64,000 nt of DNA. It comes from UBA4416 sp964543545. Lineage in GTDB: Bacteria > Bacteroidota > Bacteroidia > B-17B0 > Aurantibacillaceae. The stretch covers positions 248,001-312,000 of the forward strand of contig CAZIYT010000002.1 in NCBI GenBank assembly GCA_964543545.1, read 5' to 3'. The position numbers and the translations under genes are program-made. Positions 1 to 8,428 of the stretch are shown piece by piece. Numbering within the stretch: the first letter of the stretch is position 1; each line of letters starts with the position of its first letter. The notes beneath the pieces were generated by a model. It saw nothing but the letters and a program-made list of their open reading frames with translations. It did not search any database and was not told where the DNA came from.

Positions 1-543
1 CGAGATCACGCAGGGTAATTTATAGGTGTCGTGATAAGCCCTCACAAAATGGTCGGAGCTGGCTTTGGAAGCCGAGTAGGGGCTGTGCGGATCGTAAGCC
101 GTGGTTTCGGTAAACAGGCCTGTGTCGCCCAGGGAGCCGTATACCTCGTCGGTGCTCACATGATAGAATTTTGTAAACGTTGTTGCATCCGCTTTGAAAA
201 GCTCTTTGGCGGCGTTCAACAGGTTCACGGTTCCGATCACGTTGGTGTACACGAATTCCAGCGGGTTGGTAATGCTTCTGTCGACGTGGCTTTCAGCCGC
301 TAGGTGAATCACCGCGTTGAACTTGTGCTCCGCAAATAATTTATTGATGAAGTCCGCATCTACAATATCACCTTTGATGAAATGATAGTTGGGCTTGCTC
401 TCGATGTCCTTTAAGTTGGCCAGGTTCCCGGCATAGGTCAGCTTATCCAGGTTATAGATCGTATAATCCGGGTACTTATTTACAAATAACCTCACCACGT
501 GTGAGCCAATAAAGCCTGCGCCTCCTGTAATTAATAGTTTCAT
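1..543 (-). CDS. rfbB: dTDP-glucose 4,6-dehydratase, C-terminal part outside window
   Basis: The protein converts dTDP-glucose to dTDP-4-keto-6-deoxyglucose, the second step of dTDP-L-rhamnose-type sugar synthesis, in the cytosol. The 181 codons present show the SDR nucleotide fold: a GGAGFIG loop at residues 7-13, the Thr-Asp-Glu catalytic triplet at 131-133 and the YSASK active-site motif at 156-160. The ATG start is at 543 and there is no stop before the left edge, so about half of the usual 350 residues lie outside. It is the last visible member of a minus-strand polysaccharide cluster with the sugar transferase upstream. The family assignment is firm; the exact sugar product depends on genes outside the window. 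Confidence 0.95.
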   Translation of the reverse strand, partial: MKLLITGGAGFIGSHVVRLFVNKYPDYTIYNLDKLTYAGNLANLKDIESKPNYHFIKGDIVDADFINKLFAEHKFNAVIHLAAESHVDRSITNPLEFVYTNVIGTVNLLNAAKELFKADATTFTKFYHVSTDEVYGSLGDTGLFTETTAYDPHSPYSASKASSDHFVRAYHDTYKLPCVIS

Positions 544-676
544 TTCTTTTATCTTGCAAAAAATCGTTACGAATATAGTAAATCTGTGCTTATTTAGCAG
601 AGATAAGACGAAAGATAAAAGATTATTTGGAGAAATAAAGTCCTATCTCTCTAAATCTTAATTCTTAAATCTATCC

Positions 677-2098
677 TTATTTCCCCCTTCCCTGGATAAC
701 AATCAGTGTGGTGTGGATCAGGATCTTAAAATCCATGCTGAGGCTCATGTTTTCGATATAGAGGAGGTCGAATTTCACGCGGGCCACCATTTGCTCGATG
801 TTTTCGGCATAGCCGTATTTTACCTGGCCGTAGCCGGTAATGCCCGGCCTCACCTTGTGAAGGTGTACAAAATGTGGTGCATGAACCACGATCTGGTCGA
901 TGTAAAACTTCCGTTCCGGCCTCGGGCCTACAATGCTCATATCGCCGATGATCACATTATAGAACTGCGGGATCTCGTCGAGGCGTACCTTTCTGAGGAA
1001 ACGCCCAAGCCCGGTGATGCGCGGATCATTCTTGCTGGATAATAAAGGGCCGCTTTTTTCAGCGTCCACATTCATTGTTCTGAATTTGATGATGTTAAAG
1101 GCCTGCCCGTCCTTGCCGATGCGCTCCTGCCTGAAAAATACCGGGCCTTTGGAGCTGAGCTTCACCAGGATCATCAGCAGGAGGTAAAGCCAGCTGAAGG
1201 TGATGAGCACAAACAGCGATACGCTCACATCGATAAAGCGCTTCACGGCTTGCTGCCAGTCGGGCATTACCTGCTGGTTGATGGTGATGAGGGCCGTATC
1301 GGAAATGGAGTTCATTTTCACCTGCCCCGAAAGGATGTCGTATACATCGGGAATGATGCGGATGATGACCCCGAAGTCATTAAGCTCGTTGATGATCTTT
1401 TCCAGGTATTCATGCTCCCAGGATTCGATGGCGATGAGGATCTCCTCTACCTGGTTGGCTTTGACGATCTGCTTGAGGTCTTTGTATTCTCCTAGGTGAG
1501 GCACCTTATCTTTGAGCTGCTGCGAAAAACCGTTTTTTTCGTCGAGGTGAATGAAGCCTACAAATTTATTGCCGCTCGATTTCGGGCTGCCGGTGATCTC
1601 CTCATACAACTTCAGAGCCCGCTGGTTGCTGCCTATGATTACCGTATTGAAGCCGATGCTGCCCTTATTGATGCGGTGAATGGTGATGGAGGACAGGATG
1701 AAGCGGAAGATAGCTGTCAGGAAAAAATGAAGCAGGAACAGGACGAAATACACTTTGTAATAGGCCTTGTAACTGGAAACGAAATCGTCGAGGAGGATGG
1801 CAAAGAAAATAAAGGTAACACCGATCACAGAAGTCGTAAAGGTGTGGGCAATCTCATTGATCCGCGATTTTCTGAAAATATTTTTATAGATCCCGGTTAG
1901 GTAATAGGTAAGCACCCAGCCAAAGGGCAATATCAGCACCCCTACAATGTACTGGCTATCGAAGATCTTTTCGGGCAGCATCCCGAATTTATCGGGCTCG
2001 ATGTGTAATTTGCGGTATATGTAAAAGAGCGTCCATGCCAGGGCAGCAGACAGGTAATCGGCGAAAACGTATTTGAATGTCTGTAAATGTTTATTCAC
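677..2098 (-). CDS. polyprenyl glycosylphosphotransferase (WcaJ/undecaprenyl-phosphate sugar transferase type)
   Basis: This 473-residue inner-membrane enzyme is expected to load the first sugar phosphate onto undecaprenyl phosphate to start exopolysaccharide or capsule assembly. There are several membrane segments in residues 10-140, a Rossmann-like CoA-binding-type domain from about 150 to 260, another membrane helix near 290-312 and the C-terminal bacterial sugar-transferase domain with KFRTM (338-342), LDEIPQ (373-378) and GPRPE (391-395). The start is GTG at 2098. It overlaps by one base the TAG stop of the upstream lipoprotein gene (TAGTG), which points to translational coupling. Sugar specificity cannot be read from the sequence. 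Confidence 0.9.
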   Translation of the reverse strand: MNKHLQTFKYVFADYLSAALAWTLFYIYRKLHIEPDKFGMLPEKIFDSQYIVGVLILPFGWVLTYYLTGIYKNIFRKSRINEIAHTFTTSVIGVTFIFFAILLDDFVSSYKAYYKVYFVLFLLHFFLTAIFRFILSSITIHRINKGSIGFNTVIIGSNQRALKLYEEITGSPKSSGNKFVGFIHLDEKNGFSQQLKDKVPHLGEYKDLKQIVKANQVEEILIAIESWEHEYLEKIINELNDFGVIIRIIPDVYDILSGQVKMNSISDTALITINQQVMPDWQQAVKRFIDVSVSLFVLITFSWLYLLLMILVKLSSKGPVFFRQERIGKDGQAFNIIKFRTMNVDAEKSGPLLSSKNDPRITGLGRFLRKVRLDEIPQFYNVIIGDMSIVGPRPERKFYIDQIVVHAPHFVHLHKVRPGITGYGQVKYGYAENIEQMVARVKFDLLYIENMSLSMDFKILIHTTLIVIQGRGK

Positions 2099-2940
2099 TA
2101 AGGTCTTACCAATCTGAGGTTATCTAAATAAATTTCGGCATTAGGCGCGCTGGGCTGTTTGATCGCCTGCACAAAGACCTGGTAGGAAGTATAGGAAGGC
2201 TGCGTGCTCACCACGGAGGTGAGGCTGATATATACCTTATTCCACCCGCTTGTAGGCCTTAAGGTCAGGGCCGAGCGTTGTTCCACACCGCCGCCGATCA
2301 CTCCCACCGTTATTTCATGGTTGCACTTATAATCCATTTCCAGGTACACATCGGCGCCACCTAAAGGTAAGGCCAGGGCCGTGCTGGTTTTCAACATCGC
2401 CTGGGGCTTTGCGTCGGTTACGGTCATAAAAATAGAATTGCCGCTACCGCCCCACACCTTAGCCGGATCGGAGATCATCACCGGGGTAATATCACCGCTG
2501 GCCTGGTAATAGGAGCCACTTGGAAGAAAGGGATCGTCCTGGATCTGGATGCCGCCGCGGTACTCGAAGGTCGGGACGATGGTATAGGTTTTTCCGGCTT
2601 CAAAAGTGCCGCTGTAGATGTAAGGATTATAAAAGGTATATGGCAGCCTTGTTCCGGCAATGCCGTTATTCACAATACCGCCGTAAAGTCTCACACTGGC
2701 GCTTCCGTTATTCATGATAGGCATCACACTGCCAATGGGGTAAATTCCCTGGAACTTGTCGTCGACATAAAGCCAGATATCGGTGATCTTGTGGCTGTCG
2801 GCCATACCGGGTAATGTAGAAGTAACAACAGCCTCATTGACAACAATAAAAGATGCGGCATTCGATTTTAATTTTTCCTTTTTACAGGAAACAAGAACGC
2901 TGAGGACCGCCGCAAGAAACACTGGTAAAAATGCACGCAT
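2098..2940 (-). CDS. lipoprotein with C-terminal carbohydrate-binding-like beta domain
   Basis: This 280-residue protein has a lipoprotein signal ending in VLVSC with the lipid-acceptor Cys at residue 19, followed by KKE, a sequence common in exported Bacteroidota lipoproteins. The rest is beta-rich with no membrane helix. Its last 80 residues, ending in a Tyr-Leu-Asp-Asn-Leu pattern, resemble the jelly-roll fold of galactose-binding or carbohydrate-binding modules. I recognise no specific family. It is directly coupled (TAGTG) to the sugar transferase, so a role in the same surface polysaccharide pathway is possible but inferred only from position. Confidence 0.8.
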   Translation of the reverse strand: MRAFLPVFLAAVLSVLVSCKKEKLKSNAASFIVVNEAVVTSTLPGMADSHKITDIWLYVDDKFQGIYPIGSVMPIMNNGSASVRLYGGIVNNGIAGTRLPYTFYNPYIYSGTFEAGKTYTIVPTFEYRGGIQIQDDPFLPSGSYYQASGDITPVMISDPAKVWGGSGNSIFMTVTDAKPQAMLKTSTALALPLGGADVYLEMDYKCNHEITVGVIGGGVEQRSALTLRPTSGWNKVYISLTSVVSTQPSYTSYQVFVQAIKQPSAPNAEIYLDNLRLVRP

Positions 2941-3040
2941 ATTAATAAGTTAAACGCAAATATAACCTTGTTATTGTATTTGATTTCCTAAAAATCAGGT
3001 CAAAACCGCTTTTTTTTCCTGGTCGTTAAAAATCGTCGTT

Positions 3041-3976
3041 TCAGGCCTGCGAAGCGTTGATTTGTAGTTCTATTTCGTGTACCACCCGGAGGGCCGCTTC
3101 TGCATCTTTCAGGCTTACCATCACAGGCGAGCCGGTCATGATGCTCTGGTAAAAAGATTCCAGCTCCATTTTAATAGCATTTACCGGGGTTCCGGTCACG
3201 TATTTTTCGATGATCTCAGGCTCGCCGCTGGCCTGCTTTTCTGTGATCACTTTTTGTACCAGGGCTGTTTTATCCAGCAGGTTGACGGTGATGTAGGTGT
3301 TTTTCTGGAAGATCTTAACCGAACGCACATTTTCGGGCGCTACGCGGTTAGCTGTTAAAGTTGCCACCAGCCCGTTCTCAAATTCGATGCGGGCATTGGC
3401 GATGTCGGCCGTATGGCTCACCACGCGGGAACCGTTGGCGGAGATTTTTTTGATGGGGCTTTGGGTAATGTTCAGGAGCAGGTCGATGTCGTGGATCATC
3501 AGGTCCACCACCACGGACACGTCTGTTCCGCGCACGTTGTATTTGGCTAAGCGGTTGGCTTCAAATACGATAGGTGTTCCTATGAAAGGCTTTACGGCCG
3601 TAAAACCTGGGTTAAACCTTTCGACGTGCCCTACCTGTATGGTGACATTGGCCTCGTCGCCCAGGCGCATGAGCTGCATCGTGGTTTCATAATTATCGGT
3701 GGCCGGCTTTTCCAGGAACACGTGTTTTCCTTTCAGGATGGCTTTTTCCGCCAATTCAAAATGGGTAGGAGTGGAGGTGACAATGCTTACCACCTCGCAG
3801 CTGTCGAGCAGCTCCTCATAGCTGTTGCAGGCCCTGGTTTGGTACAAAGAGGCCAGCTCGGTGGTGAGCTCTGTATTGAGGTCGTATATCGCGGTAATTT
3901 TAAAATCAGGAATTTCAGCCAGTAGTTTTAAATGAATTTTCCCCAGATGCCCCAATCCAACAATTCCAATGTCCAT
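3041..3976 (-). CDS. Gfo/Idh/MocA family NAD(P)-dependent oxidoreductase
   Basis: This 311-residue cytosolic dehydrogenase has an N-terminal Rossmann fold with GLGHLG at residues 7-12, the family EKP motif at 89-91 whose Lys contacts cofactor and substrate, and a catalytic-type HDID at 162-165. Members oxidise or reduce sugars and inositols, and many act on nucleotide sugars. The polysaccharide genes on the same strand suggest a nucleotide-sugar substrate, which is inference. The length is slightly short for the family (usually 330-380) but all core motifs are present. A minus-strand TATATTTG box lies 17 bases upstream of the start inside a perfect palindrome. Confidence 0.88.
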   Translation of the reverse strand: MDIGIVGLGHLGKIHLKLLAEIPDFKITAIYDLNTELTTELASLYQTRACNSYEELLDSCEVVSIVTSTPTHFELAEKAILKGKHVFLEKPATDNYETTMQLMRLGDEANVTIQVGHVERFNPGFTAVKPFIGTPIVFEANRLAKYNVRGTDVSVVVDLMIHDIDLLLNITQSPIKKISANGSRVVSHTADIANARIEFENGLVATLTANRVAPENVRSVKIFQKNTYITVNLLDKTALVQKVITEKQASGEPEIIEKYVTGTPVNAIKMELESFYQSIMTGSPVMVSLKDAEAALRVVHEIELQINASQA

Positions 3977-3992
3977 TTTTAAATTTTTTCGC

Positions 3993-4010
3993 CAAATATA
4001 AGCTTATATT
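3993..4010 (-). promoter_or_regulatory. -7 box with overlapping palindrome upstream of the Gfo/Idh/MocA gene
   Basis: On the minus strand TATATTTG (4000 down to 3993) matches the Bacteroidota -7 element. It overlaps the perfect 16-base palindrome AATATAAGCTTATATT at 3995-4010. I see no good TTG -33 element at the right distance. A repressor or other dimer could bind here, but an AT-rich palindrome may also arise by chance. Confidence 0.4.
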
Positions 4011-4115
4011 AAAATCACATTGTTAAAAATTGAATTCATAACCCTAAAAAAACATGCGGTATTATGTCTATTTTTATAAGCCTCCCCGTACCTAATTTTC
4101 CGGGAGCAGAAAGAG

Positions 4116-4796
4116 ATGATCGTATTGAAGGTAAATAAAGAAGATGAGTACCTGTACCAGGGAAAGAGAAAGCGTTTGGTGGAACAACTGAAAGAGAAAG
4201 GAATTACCAGCCAGACGGTATTGAATGCCATTTTAAAGATCCCGCGCCATTTGTTTTTTGATCAGTCGACCGAAAGGCCAGCCCTTTTGGACCATGCCTA
4301 TTCGGATAAGGCGCTGAAGATCGGCGCCGGGCAAACCATTTCTCACCCTTTCACGGTGGCTTTCCAGACCGAAAAGCTGGAGATCGTGAAAGGCGATAAG
4401 ATCCTGGAAATAGGCACCGGCTGCGGCTATCAGACGGCCGTGCTGCTGGAGATGGGCGCCAAGGTATTTTCCGTAGAGCGCCAGAAAGAGCTGTACGACA
4501 AAACGAAGATCTTCCTTCCCCTATTGGGCTACAAAGGAGCCAGGCTGGTGTATGGCGATGGTTACAAAGGTATGCCGCAGTTTGCGCCCTTTAATAAAAT
4601 TATCGTTACGGCGGCAGCACCCTATATTCCGCAGGACCTGCTGGCCCAGCTTTGTGTGGGGGGCATCCTCGTGATTCCGCTTGGCGAGGGCGAAGAGCAG
4701 GTGATGAATGTGATTGTGAAGCGCTCGGAAACGGAATTCGACAAAAAGACCTTCGGGAAATTCAAATTTGTACCGATGCTGCAAAATAAAAATTAA
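4116..4796 (+). CDS. pcm: protein-L-isoaspartate O-methyltransferase
   Basis: The enzyme transfers a methyl group from S-adenosylmethionine to isoaspartyl residues in damaged proteins so that they revert to aspartyl, acting in the cytosol. The 226 residues carry the family TISHPFTVA substrate motif, the SAM-binding LEIGTGCGYQ loop and the GDGYKG segment. The length is normal for Pcm (about 210-230). The ATG at 4116 begins just after a short divergent intergenic space shared with the Gfo/Idh/MocA gene. The next gene on the strand, an outer-membrane protein, follows after 72 bases. Confidence 0.93.
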   Translation: MIVLKVNKEDEYLYQGKRKRLVEQLKEKGITSQTVLNAILKIPRHLFFDQSTERPALLDHAYSDKALKIGAGQTISHPFTVAFQTEKLEIVKGDKILEIGTGCGYQTAVLLEMGAKVFSVERQKELYDKTKIFLPLLGYKGARLVYGDGYKGMPQFAPFNKIIVTAAAPYIPQDLLAQLCVGGILVIPLGEGEEQVMNVIVKRSETEFDKKTFGKFKFVPMLQNKN

Positions 4797-4868
4797 GCAG
4801 CCGAATTCATGGCAATAATCTTACATTTGTCAGCGTTAGGTATCGGATCAAAAACAAAAACAACCTCT

Positions 4869-5840
4869 ATGAAAAAAGGAATATTAGCTGCAACCCTGAT
4901 GTTAGCTGCCCATGTCATTACCGCCCAGGACCTCACTTCACGGAAAGGCCATCCTATATTACCTGAAACCGGTGACTGGTGTATCGGCATCGATGCTACT
5001 CCTTTTTTTAACTACCTCGGGAACTTTTTCGGCAAAGGCGGCTCCACCACGGTGACAACGGGCACCGTACAAACAGCCTCGCATTATACCAACCAGGCTC
5101 CGGGCTGGAATTTCCTGGCCAATAACTTTACCATTTCCGGAAAGAAATTTATCGATTCCAAAACAGCCTACAGGGCTTCGGTGCGCCTGGGCTTTAATAA
5201 TGTGACTAAAAAAACGCAGGTGGACGACCGCTCCATCACCACGCCACCGGTGTATCCGGCTGTGCCGTTTCGCGTTGAAAATTCGTGGAAGCAATCTTAT
5301 ACCAATATCGGCTTATCGTTTGGTATTGAGAAGCGCCGCGGCAAAACCAGGCTGCAGGGCTTTTACGGAGTGGAGGGCGGCATCGGCTTTTCGTCGGGTT
5401 CCAATACCTATAAGTATGGAAATGCTTTATCTACCAGCTCTAAAAACCCGGTAAGTGTGGACGTGGTGAACGATGCGTTCGGTGTAAGCACAGGCACTAC
5501 CTCGATGAACATTACCAAAGACACCTATAATAATGATGCGCGTATTCTGAAACAGAGCTCGGGACTGGGCTTCGAGATAGGGGCGAGGGCCTTTTTAGGG
5601 GCTGAGTTTTTTATTGCGCCTAAAATGTCGATTGCCGGCGAGTTCGGCTGGGGCATTGGCTATGGCGCTTCGGGCAAGGCTAAGTACTCCCTGGAAAGTA
5701 TCGGGAACAACGGCACCGAGCTGGTAGTTGGGCGCCAGGACATCAGCGGGGAGAAAACGAATAAGTTCTTTTTCGACAACGATAATAAAAATTCCATCTT
5801 CGGGCCAAGCGGGAGCATTCGTCTGAACCTGTATTTCTAA
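4869..5840 (+). CDS. outer-membrane beta-barrel protein, function unknown
   Basis: I chose the ATG at 4869 over the upstream ATG at 4809 because it opens a normal signal peptide: MKK, then a hydrophobic core, ending at ITAQ about residue 20. The mature part alternates polar and hydrophobic residues with many Gly and aromatic residues and ends in Leu-Asn-Leu-Tyr-Phe, the terminal-Phe strand typical of BamA-inserted barrels. At 323 residues it fits a porin-like or OmpA-barrel-sized protein of about 8-12 strands. No specific family or substrate is recognisable. Confidence 0.75.
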   Translation: MKKGILAATLMLAAHVITAQDLTSRKGHPILPETGDWCIGIDATPFFNYLGNFFGKGGSTTVTTGTVQTASHYTNQAPGWNFLANNFTISGKKFIDSKTAYRASVRLGFNNVTKKTQVDDRSITTPPVYPAVPFRVENSWKQSYTNIGLSFGIEKRRGKTRLQGFYGVEGGIGFSSGSNTYKYGNALSTSSKNPVSVDVVNDAFGVSTGTTSMNITKDTYNNDARILKQSSGLGFEIGARAFLGAEFFIAPKMSIAGEFGWGIGYGASGKAKYSLESIGNNGTELVVGRQDISGEKTNKFFFDNDNKNSIFGPSGSIRLNLYF

Positions 5841-5910
5841 GTTTTGGTCATGGATGATCGATGTAGAGCGGAGGTTAAATCATTTCCTTACGGTTTTTTT
5901 AATCTTTGGT

Positions 5911-6167
5911 GGCAATGTCATTAAGTGAGCGGCAAAGTCGAAAAACGTTGGAAAGGCAGAAATGTTTGGCTCCTACGGAGCCAATGATATTTTGAGCCTG
6001 GTGCATTAATCACATTTTGCTCCTACGGAGCAATTCATTTAACTCCAAATGTTTAAAGATCATCCCCTTACTCCGTTAGGAGCAACACATTAAATTAAAA
6101 AGAAACAGAGCGATGTTCTTCTGGCTCCGGAGGAGCCAAACATTTATCTTAGCTTAATGACATTGCC
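5911..6167. mobile_element. MITE-like element with 15-bp terminal inverted repeats and four GGCTCC hairpins
   Basis: The element is bounded by GGCAATGTCATTAAG (5911-5925) and its exact inverse CTTAATGACATTGCC (6153-6167). Inside are four hairpins with GCTCC/GGAGC arms: perfect ones at 5966-5984, 6017-6033 and 6123-6137, and an imperfect one at 6068-6085. A second inverted pair, AATGTTTGGCTCC at 5961-5973 and its complement at 6132-6144, joins the outer hairpins. It encodes no protein and I see no target-site duplication. It fills most of the 440-base gap between the outer-membrane protein and the DHS-family gene. Related hairpins recur at 23903-24164. Confidence 0.75.
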
Positions 6168-6251
6168 CCGTATAGTAAATGTTATGTTTCGCTGATCTGT
6201 GTTTTAAGCACATATTCTTGAAAATTATCCCGTTTTTATTCCATAAAACAC

Positions 6252-6259
6252 TAAATTTG
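6252..6259 (+). promoter_or_regulatory. -7 promoter element of the DHS-family gene
   Basis: TAAATTTG matches the TAnnTTTG consensus and ends 21 bases before the start codon at 6281. No clear TTG lies 18-22 bases upstream, so only the -7 half is supported. Confidence 0.45.
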
Positions 6260-6280
6260 CGGACTAAAAATTTTTAAGAT

Positions 6281-7267
6281 ATGTCAACAGCAGCAAACAA
6301 AGGTCCTATTTCAAAGTTCGTAGAACACCATTACAAACACTTTAATGCTGCGGCTCTGGTAGATGCCGCCAAAGGATATGAATTGCATTTGACCGAAGGC
6401 GGTAAGATGATGGTAACCTTAGCGGGTGCCATGAGTACAGCTGAGCTTGGAAAATCACTGGCAGAGATGATCCGCCAGGGAAAAATTGACATTATCTCCT
6501 GCACAGGTGCCAACCTGGAAGAGGACATCATGAACCTGGTAGCACACAGCCACTACAAGCGCGTGCCTAACTACCGTGATCTTTCTCCACAGGACGAATG
6601 GGATTTACTGGAAAACCACTATAACCGTGTGACGGATACCTGTATTCCGGAAGAAGAGGCATTCCGCCGCCTGCAGAAACACATTTACAAAATCTGGAAA
6701 GATGCCGACACCGCCGGTGAGCGTTTCTTCCCGCATGAGTTTATGTACAAGATCCTGAACAGCGGAGAATTAAAACAATATTACGAGATCGACCCGAAAG
6801 ACAGCTGGATGCTGGCTGCGGCAGAGCGTAACCTGCCAATCGTGGTTCCGGGCTGGGAAGACAGCACGATGGGAAATATTTTTGCATCCTATGTGATCAA
6901 AGGCGAGATCAAAGCGGTGACCATGAAAAGCGGGATCGAATACATGGCCTGGCTGGCCGACTGGTATGTGAAGAACAGTGAGGGAAAAGGCGTGGGCTTC
7001 TTCCAGATCGGTGGTGGTATTGCCGGTGATTTCCCGATCTGCGTGGTGCCGATGCTGTACCAGGATATGGAAATGGAGAACATTCCGTTCTGGAGCTACT
7101 TCTGCCAGATCTCTGACAGTACCACGTCTTACGGTTCTTATTCAGGCGCTGTGCCAAATGAAAAAATTACCTGGGGTAAATTAGATATCAATACACCGAA
7201 GTTCATTGTGGAGAGTGATGCAACCATCGTGGCACCGCTGATCTTCAGCTGGGTTCTGGGTTGGTAA
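6281..7267 (+). CDS. deoxyhypusine synthase family protein
   Basis: This 328-residue cytosolic protein belongs to the deoxyhypusine synthase fold family, which transfers an aminobutyl group from spermidine using NAD. The C-terminal region has the family signature around the covalent-intermediate lysine, WGK with Lys300, followed by a conserved ESDATIVAPL stretch; the GGG-rich loop is at 244-246. Eukaryotic and archaeal enzymes modify eIF5A, which bacteria lack, so bacterial members probably serve polyamine metabolism such as homospermidine formation. That function is inferred from the family and not shown here. It stands alone between a repeat element and a bidirectional terminator. Confidence 0.88.
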   Translation: MSTAANKGPISKFVEHHYKHFNAAALVDAAKGYELHLTEGGKMMVTLAGAMSTAELGKSLAEMIRQGKIDIISCTGANLEEDIMNLVAHSHYKRVPNYRDLSPQDEWDLLENHYNRVTDTCIPEEEAFRRLQKHIYKIWKDADTAGERFFPHEFMYKILNSGELKQYYEIDPKDSWMLAAAERNLPIVVPGWEDSTMGNIFASYVIKGEIKAVTMKSGIEYMAWLADWYVKNSEGKGVGFFQIGGGIAGDFPICVVPMLYQDMEMENIPFWSYFCQISDSTTSYGSYSGAVPNEKITWGKLDINTPKFIVESDATIVAPLIFSWVLGW

Positions 7268-7318
7268 TCCATTCAATACCTTGGCTTCGAGAGCCTCAGC
7301 CAACAGCAGCATAAAAAA

Positions 7319-7346
7319 ATCCCGTCACGATTGTGGCGGGATTTTT
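7319..7346. terminator. bidirectional terminator between convergent genes
   Basis: ATCCCGTCAC pairs with GTGGCGGGAT around a GATT loop (7319-7342), with an A-run before and a T-run after, so it can stop the DHS-family transcript and the opposing one. Confidence 0.85.
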
Positions 7347-7744
7347 TATTTCATGAGATTAACCTGCTGCCGCAGCCATTGCAGGGCTTCCGTTTCATGG
7401 CTGAATGGCTTCAGCTTCATCGGAGGTTTTTCAAAGATCAGGAGCAGGCTCAGGCGGATCTTGCTGATCAGCGTTTTTGAAATATAAGCAATGGCAATGA
7501 TATGATGAGCCATGTGAAAATCCCCCAGGTACACAACGGCCTCTTCGCTGAGTTCGTGCTCACTGGTAGAGTCGAACAGGATTCCATAAGGCTTTCTGCC
7601 GGCTTTTTCGAAGCCGTAGCAATAAATGTAAATGACGTCCTCTACGTCAATAACCGTATTCTCCACAAAGCGCATGGATAAGATCCCCTCACTAAACGAA
7701 AGGTGTACTTTGGAAAGGGTAGGATGTACGGGCTGAGTAAGCAT
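7346..7744 (-). CDS. SpoIIAA-like/STAS-type protein of unknown role
   Basis: This 132-residue soluble protein has no signal peptide or membrane helix. Its alternating strand-helix pattern and the C-terminal FSHETEALQWLRQQ segment match the small SpoIIAA-like (STAS/SEC14-type) proteins common in Bacteroidota. These bind lipid-like ligands or act in signalling in some cases, but no function is established for this group. It is convergent with the DHS-family gene and shares its terminator. The short length fits the family. Confidence 0.65.
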   Translation of the reverse strand: MLTQPVHPTLSKVHLSFSEGILSMRFVENTVIDVEDVIYIYCYGFEKAGRKPYGILFDSTSEHELSEEAVVYLGDFHMAHHIIAIAYISKTLISKIRLSLLLIFEKPPMKLKPFSHETEALQWLRQQVNLMK

Positions 7745-7865
7745 CTGTTATGCGCAAATTACGGCAAAATTAAATATCTGTATTCTTAAAATTTGTCAAT
7801 TCTCATTGTTCCGGTGGCAATCTGAATGTTACAGTCCATCATTCTGTTTTTAATGGATAGCCTGT

Positions 7866-8423
7866 TTAGCGGTTTAAATATTGAGACGCCATATTTCTTA
7901 CTCTTTTGGTTTGTCCTTGTACAGATAGCAATGTAAGTTGCTCTGTATTTGCCAAAGTAATCAGGTATTCCTGTACCATCGCGTCACCTTGTTCCAAACA
8001 CTCCCGGAAGAATTCATCCGTCAGTTTATCCTGTTTTAGTTTTCTTAAGAGGCTTTGTCTTGTGACGGTGTTTTTTGTCCAATCACCCAGCTCTTTTAGG
8101 TGTGCTATCAGTTTGTCAAACTGATCATCGCTTACATGGGTTTTCGTAAACAGATCGATTAAGGCGGCGCCTGCCATCACCCGGTCCTGATCGGCTAACG
8201 CTATTTCAATGTAGTTGTCGAATTCAGGATTAGTTAAAGTTTCTTTTGCTGCCAAGTAATTTCTGAAAGCCGCATAGCGGTAATGTTCTGTATGCTTATC
8301 CTCACTCTTATGAAATGCACTAATCTGGTCCAGGAGTAACTCCCGTGTCAAAAGCCCATGTTCCTCCCATTTGGTTGTATAGCCAAGCATGGAAAGGTAT
8401 TTGCTTAATTCCTGATCGTTCAT
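7866..8423 (-). CDS. uncharacterised helical protein, HEAT-like
   Basis: I do not recognise this 185-residue protein. It lacks a signal peptide, is acidic and appears almost entirely helical, with repeated 30-residue helix pairs reminiscent of HEAT repeats. It starts only five bases after the stop of the upstream glycosyltransferase, so the two are probably co-transcribed and possibly coupled. That link suggests a cytosolic partner or regulator of the glycosyltransferase, which is inference only. Confidence 0.65.
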   Translation of the reverse strand: MNDQELSKYLSMLGYTTKWEEHGLLTRELLLDQISAFHKSEDKHTEHYRYAAFRNYLAAKETLTNPEFDNYIEIALADQDRVMAGAALIDLFTKTHVSDDQFDKLIAHLKELGDWTKNTVTRQSLLRKLKQDKLTDEFFRECLEQGDAMVQEYLITLANTEQLTLLSVQGQTKRVRNMASQYLNR

Positions 8424-8428
8424 TTTTA

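Noticed and set aside
4004..4231. A minus-strand frame across the pcm start.
   Set aside because: It overlaps the promoter and the 5-prime end of pcm and does not resemble a protein family.
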